Numbered from the stretch's first letter, positions 24,873-33,898 are shown. The stretch: 56,943 nt of DNA from DATJIG01 sp050260515 (GCA_050260515.1 JBLNCI010000011.1:1-56943), one strand, 5' to 3'. Notes: a model not told the origin generated them from the letters alone. Numbers and translations: made by a program.

Positions 24873-26870
24873 TTACCCTTCCCCGGGATCTCCGTCGGCG
24901 CCGGACATGAGATCGGGGCCGACGCAGCGGGTACCCGCGCGCAGCACCCGCGCGCCGTAGGCGGGAAGCTCGAGCGCGCCGTCGCGCGCGACGTCGACGG
25001 ACTCGCAGCCGATCTGGTCGGTGGCATGGCCGGCCAGGCGCCCGGCGATATCGGCGGGCAGATGCACCGTCGCCGGTTCGGCGCCGTAGTTCATCGCCAC
25101 GACGACGTCGCCGTCCTTGGTCGCGCCCGGACGGACATAGGCCAAGGCGTTGCCGTCCACGCCGTCGATCCAGCGCATCCCTGCGGCGCGCAGCGCCGGA
25201 AGCTCGCGCCTCAACTCGAGCAGGCGCTGATACCACGGCCGCAGGCGATGCGGATCGTCCCGCGACAGCGGAATACGCTCGCGGTAGGGCTCGAACTCCG
25301 CTCCGACCTCGTCGCCCATGAACAGCGCCGGAACGCCCGGAAGCGTCAGCAGCATGGCGGCGGCAACACGGGTGCGCTCCAGGCCGTAGCGGGTGATGAA
25401 ACGCGGCCCGGTGTCGTTGTTGGCGAGGAACCGCAGGACGCGGGATCCCGCCGGGGCGGCCGCGATCGCCTCGCGCAAACGCTCGGCGGTGTGTTGCGGA
25501 TCGTCGAACGCGCCCTGCCACGCCCAATGTCCGAGCTGGTCGTTCCAGTCGTACGCCGTGTCGAAACCATTCTCGAAATAGTAGGAGTTCCGCGCCGTGG
25601 CCTCGGCGAGCAGGAACACATCGGGCTTAACCCGCTTCAGCTCCTCGCGCCACTTGCGCCAGAACTCGGGCGCGCGGCGCCGCGGGCCCCACGCGGCGTC
25701 GACGCGAAATCCATCGACACCGAAGTCGCGCACCCAGTGGACGCTCGCCGCGATCATCATCCGCTGCACTTCCGGATTGTCGAAGTTCAAATTTTTAAGG
25801 TTCGTCCAGTCGAAGTAGTTGGCCGCTCCATTCTCCGGCGTGCGCGCGAAGAAGTCGTAGTAAGGCGACGCGTGCCCCCGCGCCGCGGCATCGACGAAAT
25901 ACGGATGGCGGTCCGACAGGTGGTTGGTCACGAAATCGGCGATCACCCGCATGCCTCGGGCGTGCGCCTCGTCGACGAGCCGCCGGAAGTCGTCGGCGCT
26001 GCCGAAGCTGTCGCGCAGGTGGAAGTGATCCACCACCGCATAGCCGTAGTCGTCGCGCGCCGCGGCGGTGATCGGTGACAGCCACAGGGTGTTGACGCCG
26101 AGGTTCGCGAGGTCGTCGAGCCGGGCGGCGATGTCGGCGAAACGACCATCGCCGAAGAAGAAGGGCGCGATGCCATACACCACGGCATGGTCGACCCATT
26201 CCGGGTGACTGCGGGCGAGGTCGACCGCCGACGCCTTTCCGCCGCGCACGCGGAACGTCGCCGTGCTCTCGTCGGTGCGGCCGAGCGCATCGGTGACCCG
26301 CAGCGTGACGTAGTACTCGCCGGGCGTGGCGGGCGGCGTGAACGAGATCCGCTTCCCGGTCGCCGGGAAGCTCCCGAGCGGGGCCGGATTGCCCTCACGG
26401 GCGCGCCATTCGTACGAGACGATCGGGACCGTGCGGGAGGGCGCGCGGGTCGTCGCGCCACCGTCGAGGGTGACGGCGTTGCTGCGCACCACCGCGCGGA
26501 CGTGCGCCACCGGCGTATCGGTCAGGCGCACGAACCAGCGCTGGTCGGCGGCGCGCCCGCTGACCGATCCGCCTCGGCGACATTCCGCCGAGACGGTATT
26601 GGCGCCCTCACGCAGCGGCACGCGCGCGATGAAGCGGTCGCCCTCGCGCTGGGCGGTGATCGCCGCGTCCGCGGTCGCGACCACGACGGAGTCGCAGCGC
26701 TCGCTCGCGGCCCCCTCGACGATCTTCTCGAAAGTCCAGGCATCGCCGCCATCGGTGTCGAACGCGATCGGCTGTCGATCGTCGCACGCGACCAGAAGCG
26801 CGAGAGCGCAGAACAGGGCCGCGCTGCCGGCGGCGGAGGCGACTCGGACGATCTTCGCGTACGACGACAT
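24873..26870 (-). CDS. GH13 alpha-amylase-family lipoprotein with N-terminal Ig/PKD-like domains
   Basis: 665 residues from the ATG at 26870. A lipobox LVAC (Cys29) marks it as a lipoprotein of the cell envelope. Residues about 35-210 form two beta domains, the second PKD-like (PGEYYVTLRVTDALGRTD). The GH13 barrel follows: DFVTNH (D312-H317), nucleophile D391 in DGFRVDAAW, acid/base E423 in LLAEA, and D486 in ANNDTGPR. The usual His before the last Asp (NHD) is replaced by Asn. It probably acts on alpha-glucans or maltooligosaccharides outside the cytoplasm. No sugar transporter is adjacent. Confidence 0.88.
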   Translation of the reverse strand: MSSYAKIVRVASAAGSAALFCALALLVACDDRQPIAFDTDGGDAWTFEKIVEGAASERCDSVVVATADAAITAQREGDRFIARVPLREGANTVSAECRRGGSVSGRAADQRWFVRLTDTPVAHVRAVVRSNAVTLDGGATTRAPSRTVPIVSYEWRAREGNPAPLGSFPATGKRISFTPPATPGEYYVTLRVTDALGRTDESTATFRVRGGKASAVDLARSHPEWVDHAVVYGIAPFFFGDGRFADIAARLDDLANLGVNTLWLSPITAAARDDYGYAVVDHFHLRDSFGSADDFRRLVDEAHARGMRVIADFVTNHLSDRHPYFVDAAARGHASPYYDFFARTPENGAANYFDWTNLKNLNFDNPEVQRMMIAASVHWVRDFGVDGFRVDAAWGPRRRAPEFWRKWREELKRVKPDVFLLAEATARNSYYFENGFDTAYDWNDQLGHWAWQGAFDDPQHTAERLREAIAAAPAGSRVLRFLANNDTGPRFITRYGLERTRVAAAMLLTLPGVPALFMGDEVGAEFEPYRERIPLSRDDPHRLRPWYQRLLELRRELPALRAAGMRWIDGVDGNALAYVRPGATKDGDVVVAMNYGAEPATVHLPADIAGRLAGHATDQIGCESVDVARDGALELPAYGARVLRAGTRCVGPDLMSGADGDPGEG

Positions 26871-27070
26871 GGCCGCCGTGATAGCGAACACCGCGCGCGC
26901 ATCGAAGCGTCAATGCCCGCGCTAGCGGAGCGCGGCAGATCAACCTTTCGTGCGCGAGAAATCCGTCGGACGCTACCGTACCCAGCGGAAACGTTATGGA
27001 AGTTGTCGGTTGACCCGGCCCCGCCGCCGATGCTTAAGGTGGGCTGCGATGCGTTGGGGAGTCGTGTCCA

Positions 27071-27433
27071 TTGACGGATGAAGAAGTCTTCACGTTTGTC
27101 CAGAGCGCCATCCCGTCCGTCTGGGCGCTCGAGCTCCTTCAGGTGATGTATCGCCGACGCGAGCGGACGTGGCGCACATCGGACCTGGTCGCCGAGTTGC
27201 GCAGCAGCCCGTCCGCGATCGAGCACGCGGCCGCGGCGCTCAACACGGCCGGCCTCATTGCGGTCGAAGGCAGCACTTACCGCTTTCACCCCGCGTCTGA
27301 CGCCGTGGCGCAACTGGCAGCACGGACGCTCGAGCTTTACGCCGTGCGACCGGCGTGGGTGATCCGCGCGATCATGACCGCGCCCAACGACAAGCTGCGG
27401 ATATTCGCGAACTCTTTCCGACTCAAGGACTAG
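27071..27433 (+). CDS. Winged-helix DNA-binding protein of the DUF5985 cassette
   Basis: 120 residues from a TTG at 27071; GGGGAG about nine bases upstream supports this start. It begins MTDEEVFTFVQSAIPSVWAL. Residues about 35-75 give a winged helix (TSDLVAELRSSPSAIEHAAAAL, NTAGLIAVEGSTYRF; shown in pieces). It ends 3 bases before the first DUF5985 gene and forms an operon with both. A MarR/ArsR-like regulator of the membrane proteins is possible, but it has no clear family assignment here. Confidence 0.65.
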   Translation: MTDEEVFTFVQSAIPSVWALELLQVMYRRRERTWRTSDLVAELRSSPSAIEHAAAALNTAGLIAVEGSTYRFHPASDAVAQLAARTLELYAVRPAWVIRAIMTAPNDKLRIFANSFRLKD

Positions 27434-27436
27434 ACG

Positions 27437-27709
27437 ATGCGGGACCTTGCCCCCACGGTCATTTATCTCCTGTGCCTCGCAACCAGCGCGGTGTGCGCCG
27501 GCCTCCTCATCCGCAGCTACCGGCGCAATCGCATCCGGCTGCTGCTGTGGAGCGCCGCGTGCTTCGTGTTCCTTGCGCTGAACAACCTCGCGGTTGTTCT
27601 CGACATCCTCGTCTTCCCGACCTCGATCGACCTGACGATGCTGCGCCTCGTCACCTCGCTCGCCGGGGTGGCGACATTGCTCTACGGCTTCATCTGGGAG
27701 GTCGACTGA
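27437..27709 (+). CDS. DUF5985-type small membrane protein (first copy)
   Basis: 90 residues with three membrane helices: VIYLLCLATSAVCAGLLI, LLLWSAACFVFLALNNL and LVTSLAGVATLLYGFIWE. A conserved cluster of basic residues (RSYRRNRIR) follows helix 1. This matches the DUF5985 pattern. The stop overlaps the next ATG by one base (TGATG). It occurs as a pair with another DUF5985 protein behind a winged-helix gene. Function unknown. Confidence 0.75.
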   Translation: MRDLAPTVIYLLCLATSAVCAGLLIRSYRRNRIRLLLWSAACFVFLALNNLAVVLDILVFPTSIDLTMLRLVTSLAGVATLLYGFIWEVD

Positions 27710-27981
27710 TGGAAGGCCCGATCTTTCTCGGCGGCCTGGTGACGATGGGATTCATCATCGCCGGGCTGTTCTTCTTCCGCTTCTGGCACCGCACCGGGGA
27801 AACGCTGTTCGTCGCGTTCGGCATCGCCTTTTGGCTCTTCGCCCTGAACCAGGCGCTGGTGGCGTTGTCCGGAGTGCCGCGCGAGAACCAGGCCTGGTTC
27901 TACGCGCTGAGGATCGCAGGATTCGGATTGCTGATCGCGGCGATCATCGCCAAGAGCTTCGGGCGCCGGCCGGCGAAATAG
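27709..27981 (+). CDS. DUF5985-type small membrane protein (second copy)
   Basis: 90 residues and three membrane helices: GGLVTMGFIIAGLFFFRFW, LFVAFGIAFWLFALNQALV and FYALRIAGFGLLIAAIIAKS. The FFRFWHRTG turn and the LNQAL segment are typical of DUF5985. It is exactly as long as the upstream copy but only distantly similar to it, which suggests the two form a hetero-oligomer. Translationally coupled to the first copy. Function unknown. Confidence 0.75.
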   Translation: MEGPIFLGGLVTMGFIIAGLFFFRFWHRTGETLFVAFGIAFWLFALNQALVALSGVPRENQAWFYALRIAGFGLLIAAIIAKSFGRRPAK

Positions 27982-27991
27982 CCGCGCAAGC

Positions 27992-29044
27992 TCACTGCAG
28001 CGGCAGGTCGTATTTTTTCCGCAGCGCGGCAACGAACTCGAGATCCTCGTCGGTGGTCGCCACGAGCTGAGCGACGATGTCGCGGAGTTTCTCGCCGCTG
28101 ATCGGCTGGAAGTCGTCGCCGAGCTCAGCCTCCGCGATGCGCAGGTACTCGGGATCCTTGATCGCCTCGGCATACGCGGTGCGCCATGCGGCCACCATCG
28201 CCGGCGGGGTCTTCGGCGGCAACGCGAACCACTTGTTGACGAGGAAGTCCGCCTGAATCCGCTCGAAGGCGTCGCGCGCCTTAGGATCGAGCCGCGGCAG
28301 CAGCAGGTCGGAGAGCAAGGGAACGCTCTCAAGCCCTTCGCGCGGCTCGAGCACGCCGGCGTCGTTGCGCACCCCGAGCTGGGCGACGCCGACGACCTTG
28401 CCGGTCGAGAGGATCGGCATGATCCGGAAGGCGTTCTGGTTGGCGGTCATGTCGATCTCGCCGCTCTGCAGCGCCATCAGCATCGCCGGAGTTCCGGAGT
28501 AGCCGACGACCCACCGGATGTTCCAGCCGAGATACTCACGCGCCCACATGCTGACCAGCAGTCCCGAGCGGGTACCGTCGATATCGCCGTAGACAAGCGG
28601 CTTGGCCTTGGTATCGGTGAGGCGCGGCAGGGCGTCGCGGCGCACCATCATCACAGTTCCGAGGTTCGCGTCGCCGCCGATGAACTCGTACTTCGAAGGG
28701 TCGTACTTGACTCCGATGGAGCGCAGCTTGGTCGGGCTGATCTGCGTCCGCGATCCCGCGATGGCGGTGAACCCGTCGGGCTTCACCTGGTTCATGAAGT
28801 AGTTGTTGGCCTGCAGCCCGCCGCCTCCGGCGATGTTGCGAAAGACGATCTGAGGGGTTCCGGGAAGATGCTTCGCCATCGCCTGGCCGGCCATGCGCGC
28901 GGCGGCGTCGGTCCCGCCGCCCGCCTTGGAGTTGATGATCAGGCTGATGGTCTTCCCCTGGAACGTGACCGGCTGCGCGTCAGCAGCAACGGCACCGGAC
29001 AAGGTGAAGGCGGCGACCGCCGCCGTACGGAAAAGCGTACGCAT
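27992..29044 (-). CDS. Bug-family binding protein (2), EYLGWN subtype
   Basis: 350 residues from the ATG at 29044, with AGAGGAACGAG upstream; a Sec signal peptide ends near AADAQ. Motifs: NSKAGGGTDAAARMAG, HLPGTPQIVFRNIAGGGG, QVKPDGFTAIAGS and EYLGWNIRWVVGYSGT. It belongs with proteins 3 and 4 to a subtype marked by E(Y/F)LGWN and a C-terminal KKYDLPL-type tail. It lies 38 bases downstream of protein 3 in the same direction. Together these three flank the only TctAB permease of the window. Confidence 0.9.
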   Translation of the reverse strand: MRTLFRTAAVAAFTLSGAVAADAQPVTFQGKTISLIINSKAGGGTDAAARMAGQAMAKHLPGTPQIVFRNIAGGGGLQANNYFMNQVKPDGFTAIAGSRTQISPTKLRSIGVKYDPSKYEFIGGDANLGTVMMVRRDALPRLTDTKAKPLVYGDIDGTRSGLLVSMWAREYLGWNIRWVVGYSGTPAMLMALQSGEIDMTANQNAFRIMPILSTGKVVGVAQLGVRNDAGVLEPREGLESVPLLSDLLLPRLDPKARDAFERIQADFLVNKWFALPPKTPPAMVAAWRTAYAEAIKDPEYLRIAEAELGDDFQPISGEKLRDIVAQLVATTDEDLEFVAALRKKYDLPLQ

Positions 29045-29082
29045 GCTCTCGTTCCTCTGATTTGGCTCGCTGAACCGCCGGT

Positions 29083-30411
29083 TCACCGGCACTCGACCCG
29101 GGCAGCGTCGCCGCCGCTGTTCTCATAGGTGACGTCGCAGGCGAGGCCCGCCTTGAGGTCGCCACGCCCCGCCTCCTTGCCGTCGATGACGATGGCGGTG
29201 CGCCCGCTCGACACCTTCACGCTCTCGGTGCCGCCGCCGACAGGGAATGTCAGCACCCGGCCGCCCTCCTCCACGGTGGCGAGAGTGACGCGCGCGGTCC
29301 TTGGGCCTGCCGCGGTTGCCGCTTTCTCGGAGGTCTCGACCGTCCGCAGTTCGTCGGTCGGCAGTCCATGCTTCTTGCGGTAATCGACCATGAGCTGCAG
29401 CACGTCGCTCGGCGTCTCGGACAGCTCGGTGGCGATCGCCTGGATGACCTCGCCTTTCATCGGCTGCCAGTCGGTGTCGATCTGACGCTTCACCTCGGCG
29501 ACGAAGTCGGGATCCTGCACCGCCTTCTGGTAGGCGGCGCGCCACGCGCGCACGACCGGCTCGGGGGTGTTCGGCGGCAGGGCGAACCACTTGTTGACCT
29601 GGAGCGCGTTCATCCAGGCGCGGAACGACGCCTGGGCCCGGTCGTCGAGCTTGCCCTCGATCATTTTCGGGAACAGCGGCACGTCGTCGAACGGCGGACG
29701 CGGCACGATCGCACCGCTTTCGTCGCGGTCGCCGAGCTGCGCGAAGGCGACGAACTGGCCGGTTTCGAGGAGCGGCTTGATCTGAAACAGGCTTCCGGTC
29801 GAGGCGAGATCGATCTCGTTCGAGCGCAGCGCCATCATCGTCGCCGTGGTGCCGGCATAGCCCACTACCCAGCGCAGGTTCCAGCCGAGGAACTCGGAGC
29901 CCCACACCATCATCTGGATGCCGCTCTTGCCCCCGTCGACCGAGCCCATCACCGCCGGCGGCTGGTTCTTGTCGGTGATGCGCGCGAGCGCCGCCTTGCG
30001 GGCGAGCACGATGGTGCCGTCGGCCGCGCTGCCGCCCACCATCAGGAAGCGCGCGGGATCGAGCTCGGGCTCGGTCTTGCGCACGTTGAGCGGATTGAGC
30101 CGCGAGTTGGAGGCGAACAGCACGGTGTAGCCGTCAGGCTTCACCTGCTTCACGAAGTAGGTGATCGCCTTGATGCCGTTGCCGCCCGGCAGATTGCGGT
30201 AGACGACCTGGGGCGCGCCCGGCAGGTACTTGGCGATGTGCTGACCGACAAGGCGGGCCTCGAGATCGGTGCCGCCGCCCGCCGCGGTGCCGAGCAGGAT
30301 CTGCACCGGCCTGGTAAACGACGGATCCGCCGCAATCCCCGGCACGGCCCATGCCGCACCCGCCGCGACGGCCAAGGCTGCGCGCACACCGCGGCCGAAG
30401 ATGCCGTTCAT
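29083..30411 (-). CDS. Bug-family binding protein (3) with an extra C-terminal domain
   Basis: 442 residues, about 90 longer than its relatives. The start at 30411 has GGGAGA five bases upstream and gives a signal peptide (MNGIFGRGVRAALAVA..., cut near GIAAD). Residues 30-350 are a normal Bug protein: GTAAGGGTDLEARLVG, VKPDGYTVLF, EFLGWNLRWVVGYAGT and DYRKKHGLP. Residues about 352-442 form an additional segment rich in beta-type residues with two cysteines, C425 and C441, which could form a disulfide in the periplasm. The extra domain is not recognised. First gene of a two-gene unit with protein 2, divergent from tctAB. Confidence 0.88.
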   Translation of the reverse strand: MNGIFGRGVRAALAVAAGAAWAVPGIAADPSFTRPVQILLGTAAGGGTDLEARLVGQHIAKYLPGAPQVVYRNLPGGNGIKAITYFVKQVKPDGYTVLFASNSRLNPLNVRKTEPELDPARFLMVGGSAADGTIVLARKAALARITDKNQPPAVMGSVDGGKSGIQMMVWGSEFLGWNLRWVVGYAGTTATMMALRSNEIDLASTGSLFQIKPLLETGQFVAFAQLGDRDESGAIVPRPPFDDVPLFPKMIEGKLDDRAQASFRAWMNALQVNKWFALPPNTPEPVVRAWRAAYQKAVQDPDFVAEVKRQIDTDWQPMKGEVIQAIATELSETPSDVLQLMVDYRKKHGLPTDELRTVETSEKAATAAGPRTARVTLATVEEGGRVLTFPVGGGTESVKVSSGRTAIVIDGKEAGRGDLKAGLACDVTYENSGGDAARVECR

Positions 30412-30743
30412 GGAAGTCTCCCGCTGAGCACGCCGCCGGTCCGGTCCGTGTCCCCCGTCCGGCGCGGTTCGACGCCGATGCCGCCACCCCTTTCCTAACG
30501 TGAGGGGTTTCCACGGTGAGTGATTGTACCCAAACGGCGATGGACAAAGCCATCGGAATAACCAAAATGCGACATCAGTTTTGATTTCTGTAAACGCCAC
30601 GCGCCCGGGAGAGGCGTGGGCGATGGGAAGGCGAACGCCGTTCCGAAGCAGATGCATCCCTCACGGCACGCCGCGAGACCGCGGCGCCGACCGTCGCGGC
30701 CGTCTGCGCAACGACACAGGGTACACGGGGGCACAAGGCGGCA
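30412..30743. other. 332-bp divergent intergenic region between Bug protein 3 and the TctAB fusion
   Basis: The stretch must hold promoters for both directions. I see one perfect inverted repeat, CGATGG (30538-30543), six bases, CCATCG (30550-30555), which could be an operator. No convincing short gene, LysR T-N11-A site or EcfG promoter was found. Confidence 0.5.
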
Positions 30744-32711
30744 ATGTTCGAAGGCGTGGTTGAAGGTCTGATCGGCGTCCTCTCTCTCAAGTCCCTGATG
30801 CTGATGACGTTCGGCGTCGTCATCGCCAGCTTCTTCGCGGCGGCCCCCGGCATCGGCGGGATCCTGCTGTTGTCGTTGCTGATGCCGTACGCGATCACGC
30901 TCAAACCCTACGAGTTCATCGCGCTGATCATCGGCGCTGCGACCGTGGGCAACACCGCGACGACGTTCACATCGGTGCTGGTCGGTGTGCCGGGCGGCGT
31001 CGGCTCGCAGGCCACCATCCTCGACGGTTATCCGATGGCGAAACGCGGCGAGGCCAACCGCGCCTTCGGAGCGGCGTTCCTCGGCTCGGCCGTCGGCGCG
31101 ATCTTCGGCGCGCTGGTGTTCGTCGCGTCGCTCCCGGTGCTCGGTCCGCTGGTCCTGAGCCTCGGGTCGCCCGACTTCTTCGTCCTGGTGCTGTGGGGCC
31201 TCAGCGCCGTCGCCGTGCTCGGCGGCAAGGAGCCGGTGAAGGGCCTGGCCGCCGCGGCGTTCGGCCTCGCCATCGCGCTGATCGGCACCGACGCCCGGAC
31301 CGGCATCGAGCGGTTCACGTTCGACGGTACCTATCTCTGGAACGGGCTCTCGATCGTCATCGTCTCGATGGGCGTGTTCGCGATTCCCGAGCTGTTCGAG
31401 CTCGCGGTGAAGCGCACCCGCATCACCGACACGCTCGAGCTCGGCAGCGGGCTGTGGGAGGGCTGCAAGGACGTCTTCCGCCACTGGTGGCTCGTGATCC
31501 GGTCGAGCACCGTCGGCGTCTGGGTCGGGATTCTGCCGGGCCTCGGCAGCGCGGTCGCCGACTGGTTCGCCTACGCGCACGCGGTGCAGACCGAGAAGAA
31601 TCCCGAGACGTTCGGCAAGGGTGACGTGCGGGGCGTGCTCGCGTCGGAGGTCTCCAACAATGCCAAGGAAGGCGGCGACCTCATTCCGACCCTGCTGTTC
31701 GGCATCCCGGGCTCGAGCTCGATGGCGATCATCCTCATCGGCCTCATCGCCGTCGGCGTGCAACCCGGCGCATCGATGCTGACCACCCAGCGCCCGCTGA
31801 TGTTCTCGATGCTGTGGACGCTGGTGATCGCCAATCTGATGGCGACGGCATTGGCGATGGCGTTCGCCAAGCCGTTCTCGAAGGCGTGCCTCGTCCCCTA
31901 CTACGACCTGATCCCGGCGGTACTGCTGTTCTGCATCGTCGGCGTGTTCAGCGTCACCTACGACATGGACGACCTGATCGCGTTCCTGATCTTCTCGGTG
32001 GTCGGCGTCTTCATGAAGCGGAACGGCTGGCCGCGCGCGCCGCTGATGGTCGCGGTCGTGCTCGGGCCGCAGGTCCAGCAATATCTATGGCTCTCGACCG
32101 ATCGCTATGGCCTCGAATGGCTGGTCCATTGGGATGTGCTGCTGCTCGGAGGATTCCTGCTGGCCACGGTGCTGTGGCCGATCTACCGCAACCGCCGCGA
32201 CAAGCGCGAAACGATGGACATGGACATCATGTCGGACGTGCGGCGTCCGACCGAGACCGGCAGCATGATCATGTGCGGCGTGCTGATCGCGATCTTCGGC
32301 TACATGATCGTCGCCGCGACGCAGTGGCCGCTGCGGGCTTCGATCTCGGTCTACTTCATCGCCTGCGTCGGCATCCTCGTGTCGCTGGTCCAGATCGGTC
32401 GCGACGTCCTGGCCAAGCGCCGGATCGCCGCGGGCGTCGTCGACGCCCCGGTGCCGTACACCCCGCTGGAGATCCGCCGCGAGCTGGAATTCGCCGCCTG
32501 GGTCGTGGGCATGGTGATCGTCATCGCCCTCGTCGGTTTCCATATTGCCTTCTTCCTGTTCCCACTGGCCTACACCCAGGTGTACGGCGGGAGCTGGAAG
32601 CGCGGCCTCGGCACTGCGGTCGGCGGCGAGGCGCTGCTCTGGTTCATCTTCGACTACATGCAGGGAGTGGTCTGGCCCGAGCCGCTGCTCCTGCCGTTTC
32701 TCTACAATTAG
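30744..32711 (+). CDS. Fused TctA-TctB tripartite tricarboxylate permease
   Basis: 655 residues: TctA alone is usually about 500. Residues 1 to about 500 carry both TctA signatures, AAPGIGGILL with NTATTFTSVLVGVPGG, and GILPGLGSAVADW with NNAKEGGDLIPTLLFGIPGS. Residues about 500-655 add a four-helix TctB-like part (GVLIAIFGYMIVAATQWPL, ISVYFIACVGILVSLV, GMVIVIALVGFHIAFFLF, and a last helix before WPEPLL). So both membrane subunits are in one chain. It imports the ligand delivered by a Bug protein, driven by the ion gradient. It is followed after 39 bases by Bug protein 4. Confidence 0.88.
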   Translation: MFEGVVEGLIGVLSLKSLMLMTFGVVIASFFAAAPGIGGILLLSLLMPYAITLKPYEFIALIIGAATVGNTATTFTSVLVGVPGGVGSQATILDGYPMAKRGEANRAFGAAFLGSAVGAIFGALVFVASLPVLGPLVLSLGSPDFFVLVLWGLSAVAVLGGKEPVKGLAAAAFGLAIALIGTDARTGIERFTFDGTYLWNGLSIVIVSMGVFAIPELFELAVKRTRITDTLELGSGLWEGCKDVFRHWWLVIRSSTVGVWVGILPGLGSAVADWFAYAHAVQTEKNPETFGKGDVRGVLASEVSNNAKEGGDLIPTLLFGIPGSSSMAIILIGLIAVGVQPGASMLTTQRPLMFSMLWTLVIANLMATALAMAFAKPFSKACLVPYYDLIPAVLLFCIVGVFSVTYDMDDLIAFLIFSVVGVFMKRNGWPRAPLMVAVVLGPQVQQYLWLSTDRYGLEWLVHWDVLLLGGFLLATVLWPIYRNRRDKRETMDMDIMSDVRRPTETGSMIMCGVLIAIFGYMIVAATQWPLRASISVYFIACVGILVSLVQIGRDVLAKRRIAAGVVDAPVPYTPLEIRRELEFAAWVVGMVIVIALVGFHIAFFLFPLAYTQVYGGSWKRGLGTAVGGEALLWFIFDYMQGVVWPEPLLLPFLYN

Positions 32712-32750
32712 GGCGCCCGACGGCAACGAACGCCGCGACAGGAGGCGGAC

Positions 32751-33806
32751 ATGAACTCAGCTCTTGTGCGTATCTTCGCTGCGAGCGCGCTTCTCGCGAC
32801 CGGGGTCGCCGTCCCGGCAGCCGCCGAGGTGAGCTTTGCCGGCAAGCAGGTGACGGTGATCATCGGTTCGCGCGCGGGCGGCGGCACCGACGGACAAGGG
32901 CGGCTTCTCGGCGCATTCCTCGCCGAGCACCTTCCCGGCAAGCCGCAGGTGATCTACGCCAACATCCCGGGCAGCTCCGGGATCAAGGCGATCAACCACT
33001 TCGCGTCGCGCACCAAGGCCGACGGCACCAGCGTGCTGTCGGCAAGCAGCGTCAGCCTCGAGCCGACGACGCTGAAGCGCACCGACGTCGTCAAGTACGA
33101 CCCGCGCGAGTTCGCAATGATCGGCGGCGTGACCGCCGGCGGGACCGTGATGGTGATGAAACGTGAAGTCGAGCCGCGACTGCTGGACAAAAGCGCTCCG
33201 CCGGTCGTCGTCGGCGCGGTCGACGCGACCCGCACCGGCCTCTCCATGGCGGTGTGGGGCGCCGAGTACCTCGGCTGGAACGTGAAGTGGGTGATCGGCT
33301 ACAACGGCACCTCGGCGCTGATGCTCGCCATCCAGCAGGGCGAGATCGACATGACCGGCACCAGCAGCATGCGCCAGATCCAGCGCCTGCTCGAGAACAC
33401 GAAGCTCACGGGCTTCGTCCAGGCCGGCGACTACGAGGACGGCAAGTTCGTCGGCCGCACCTCGTTCCCCGACGTCCCGGTCTTCCCGGACATGGTGCTG
33501 CCCAAGGTGGACGGCATCGCCAAGGAGGCGTTCGAGAGCTGGCTTTACAGCAACCAGGTCGGCAAATGGTTCGCCCTGCCGCCGAAGACGCCCGACGACG
33601 TCGCCGAGACCTACCGCGCGACCTACCGCAAGATCATGGCCGACCCCAAGTTCCTCGAGCGCGCGAAACGCGAGTTCGGCGAGGACTTCGAGCCGATGTA
33701 TGCCGAGAGTCTGACCCACGTGGTGAAGCAGCTGGCGTCGACCAGCGACGAGGCCATGAAGTTCACCACGGCGATGCGCGTGAAACACGGCCTGCCGGCG
33801 GAGTGA
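32751..33806 (+). CDS. Bug-family binding protein (4), EYLGWN subtype, cognate to TctAB
   Basis: 351 residues; the ATG at 32751 follows AGGAGG. Signal peptide ends near PAAAE. Motifs: SRAGGGTDGQGRLLGAF, LPGKPQVIYANIPGSSG, TKADGTSVLSASS and EYLGWNVKWVIGYNGT; it ends VKHGLPAE. It lies directly behind the TctAB fusion in the same operon and is therefore the most likely partner of this permease. Ligand unknown. Confidence 0.92.
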   Translation: MNSALVRIFAASALLATGVAVPAAAEVSFAGKQVTVIIGSRAGGGTDGQGRLLGAFLAEHLPGKPQVIYANIPGSSGIKAINHFASRTKADGTSVLSASSVSLEPTTLKRTDVVKYDPREFAMIGGVTAGGTVMVMKREVEPRLLDKSAPPVVVGAVDATRTGLSMAVWGAEYLGWNVKWVIGYNGTSALMLAIQQGEIDMTGTSSMRQIQRLLENTKLTGFVQAGDYEDGKFVGRTSFPDVPVFPDMVLPKVDGIAKEAFESWLYSNQVGKWFALPPKTPDDVAETYRATYRKIMADPKFLERAKREFGEDFEPMYAESLTHVVKQLASTSDEAMKFTTAMRVKHGLPAE

Positions 33807-33838
33807 TGGCGCCCGGCGGTTTCGCACGCGCCGCCCAC

Positions 33839-33873
33839 AAAAAATAAGCCGCCCCGGGGGGACGGGGCGGCTT
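33839..33873 (-). terminator. Rho-independent terminator of the small gene at 33899-34105
   Basis: A perfect 10-bp stem, AAGCCGCCCC (33846-33855) and GGGGCGGCTT (33864-33873), with an 8-base loop. On the minus strand it is followed by TTATTTTTT. It can also serve as a stop for the convergent Bug gene, although no T-tract exists on the plus strand. Confidence 0.82.
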
Positions 33874-33898
33874 GTCCGAAGGCGTGGGACCCTTTTTG

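Noticed and set aside
26988..27011. EcfG-like promoter before the winged-helix/DUF5985 cassette
   Set aside because: The -35 is GGAAA, the -10 is GGTT and the spacer is 15, so three features deviate from the consensus.
30495..32081. Long minus-strand open frame opposite tctAB
   Set aside because: Composition dominated by Arg, Asp, Glu and His as the complement of a membrane protein gene; the plus strand has clear TctA motifs.
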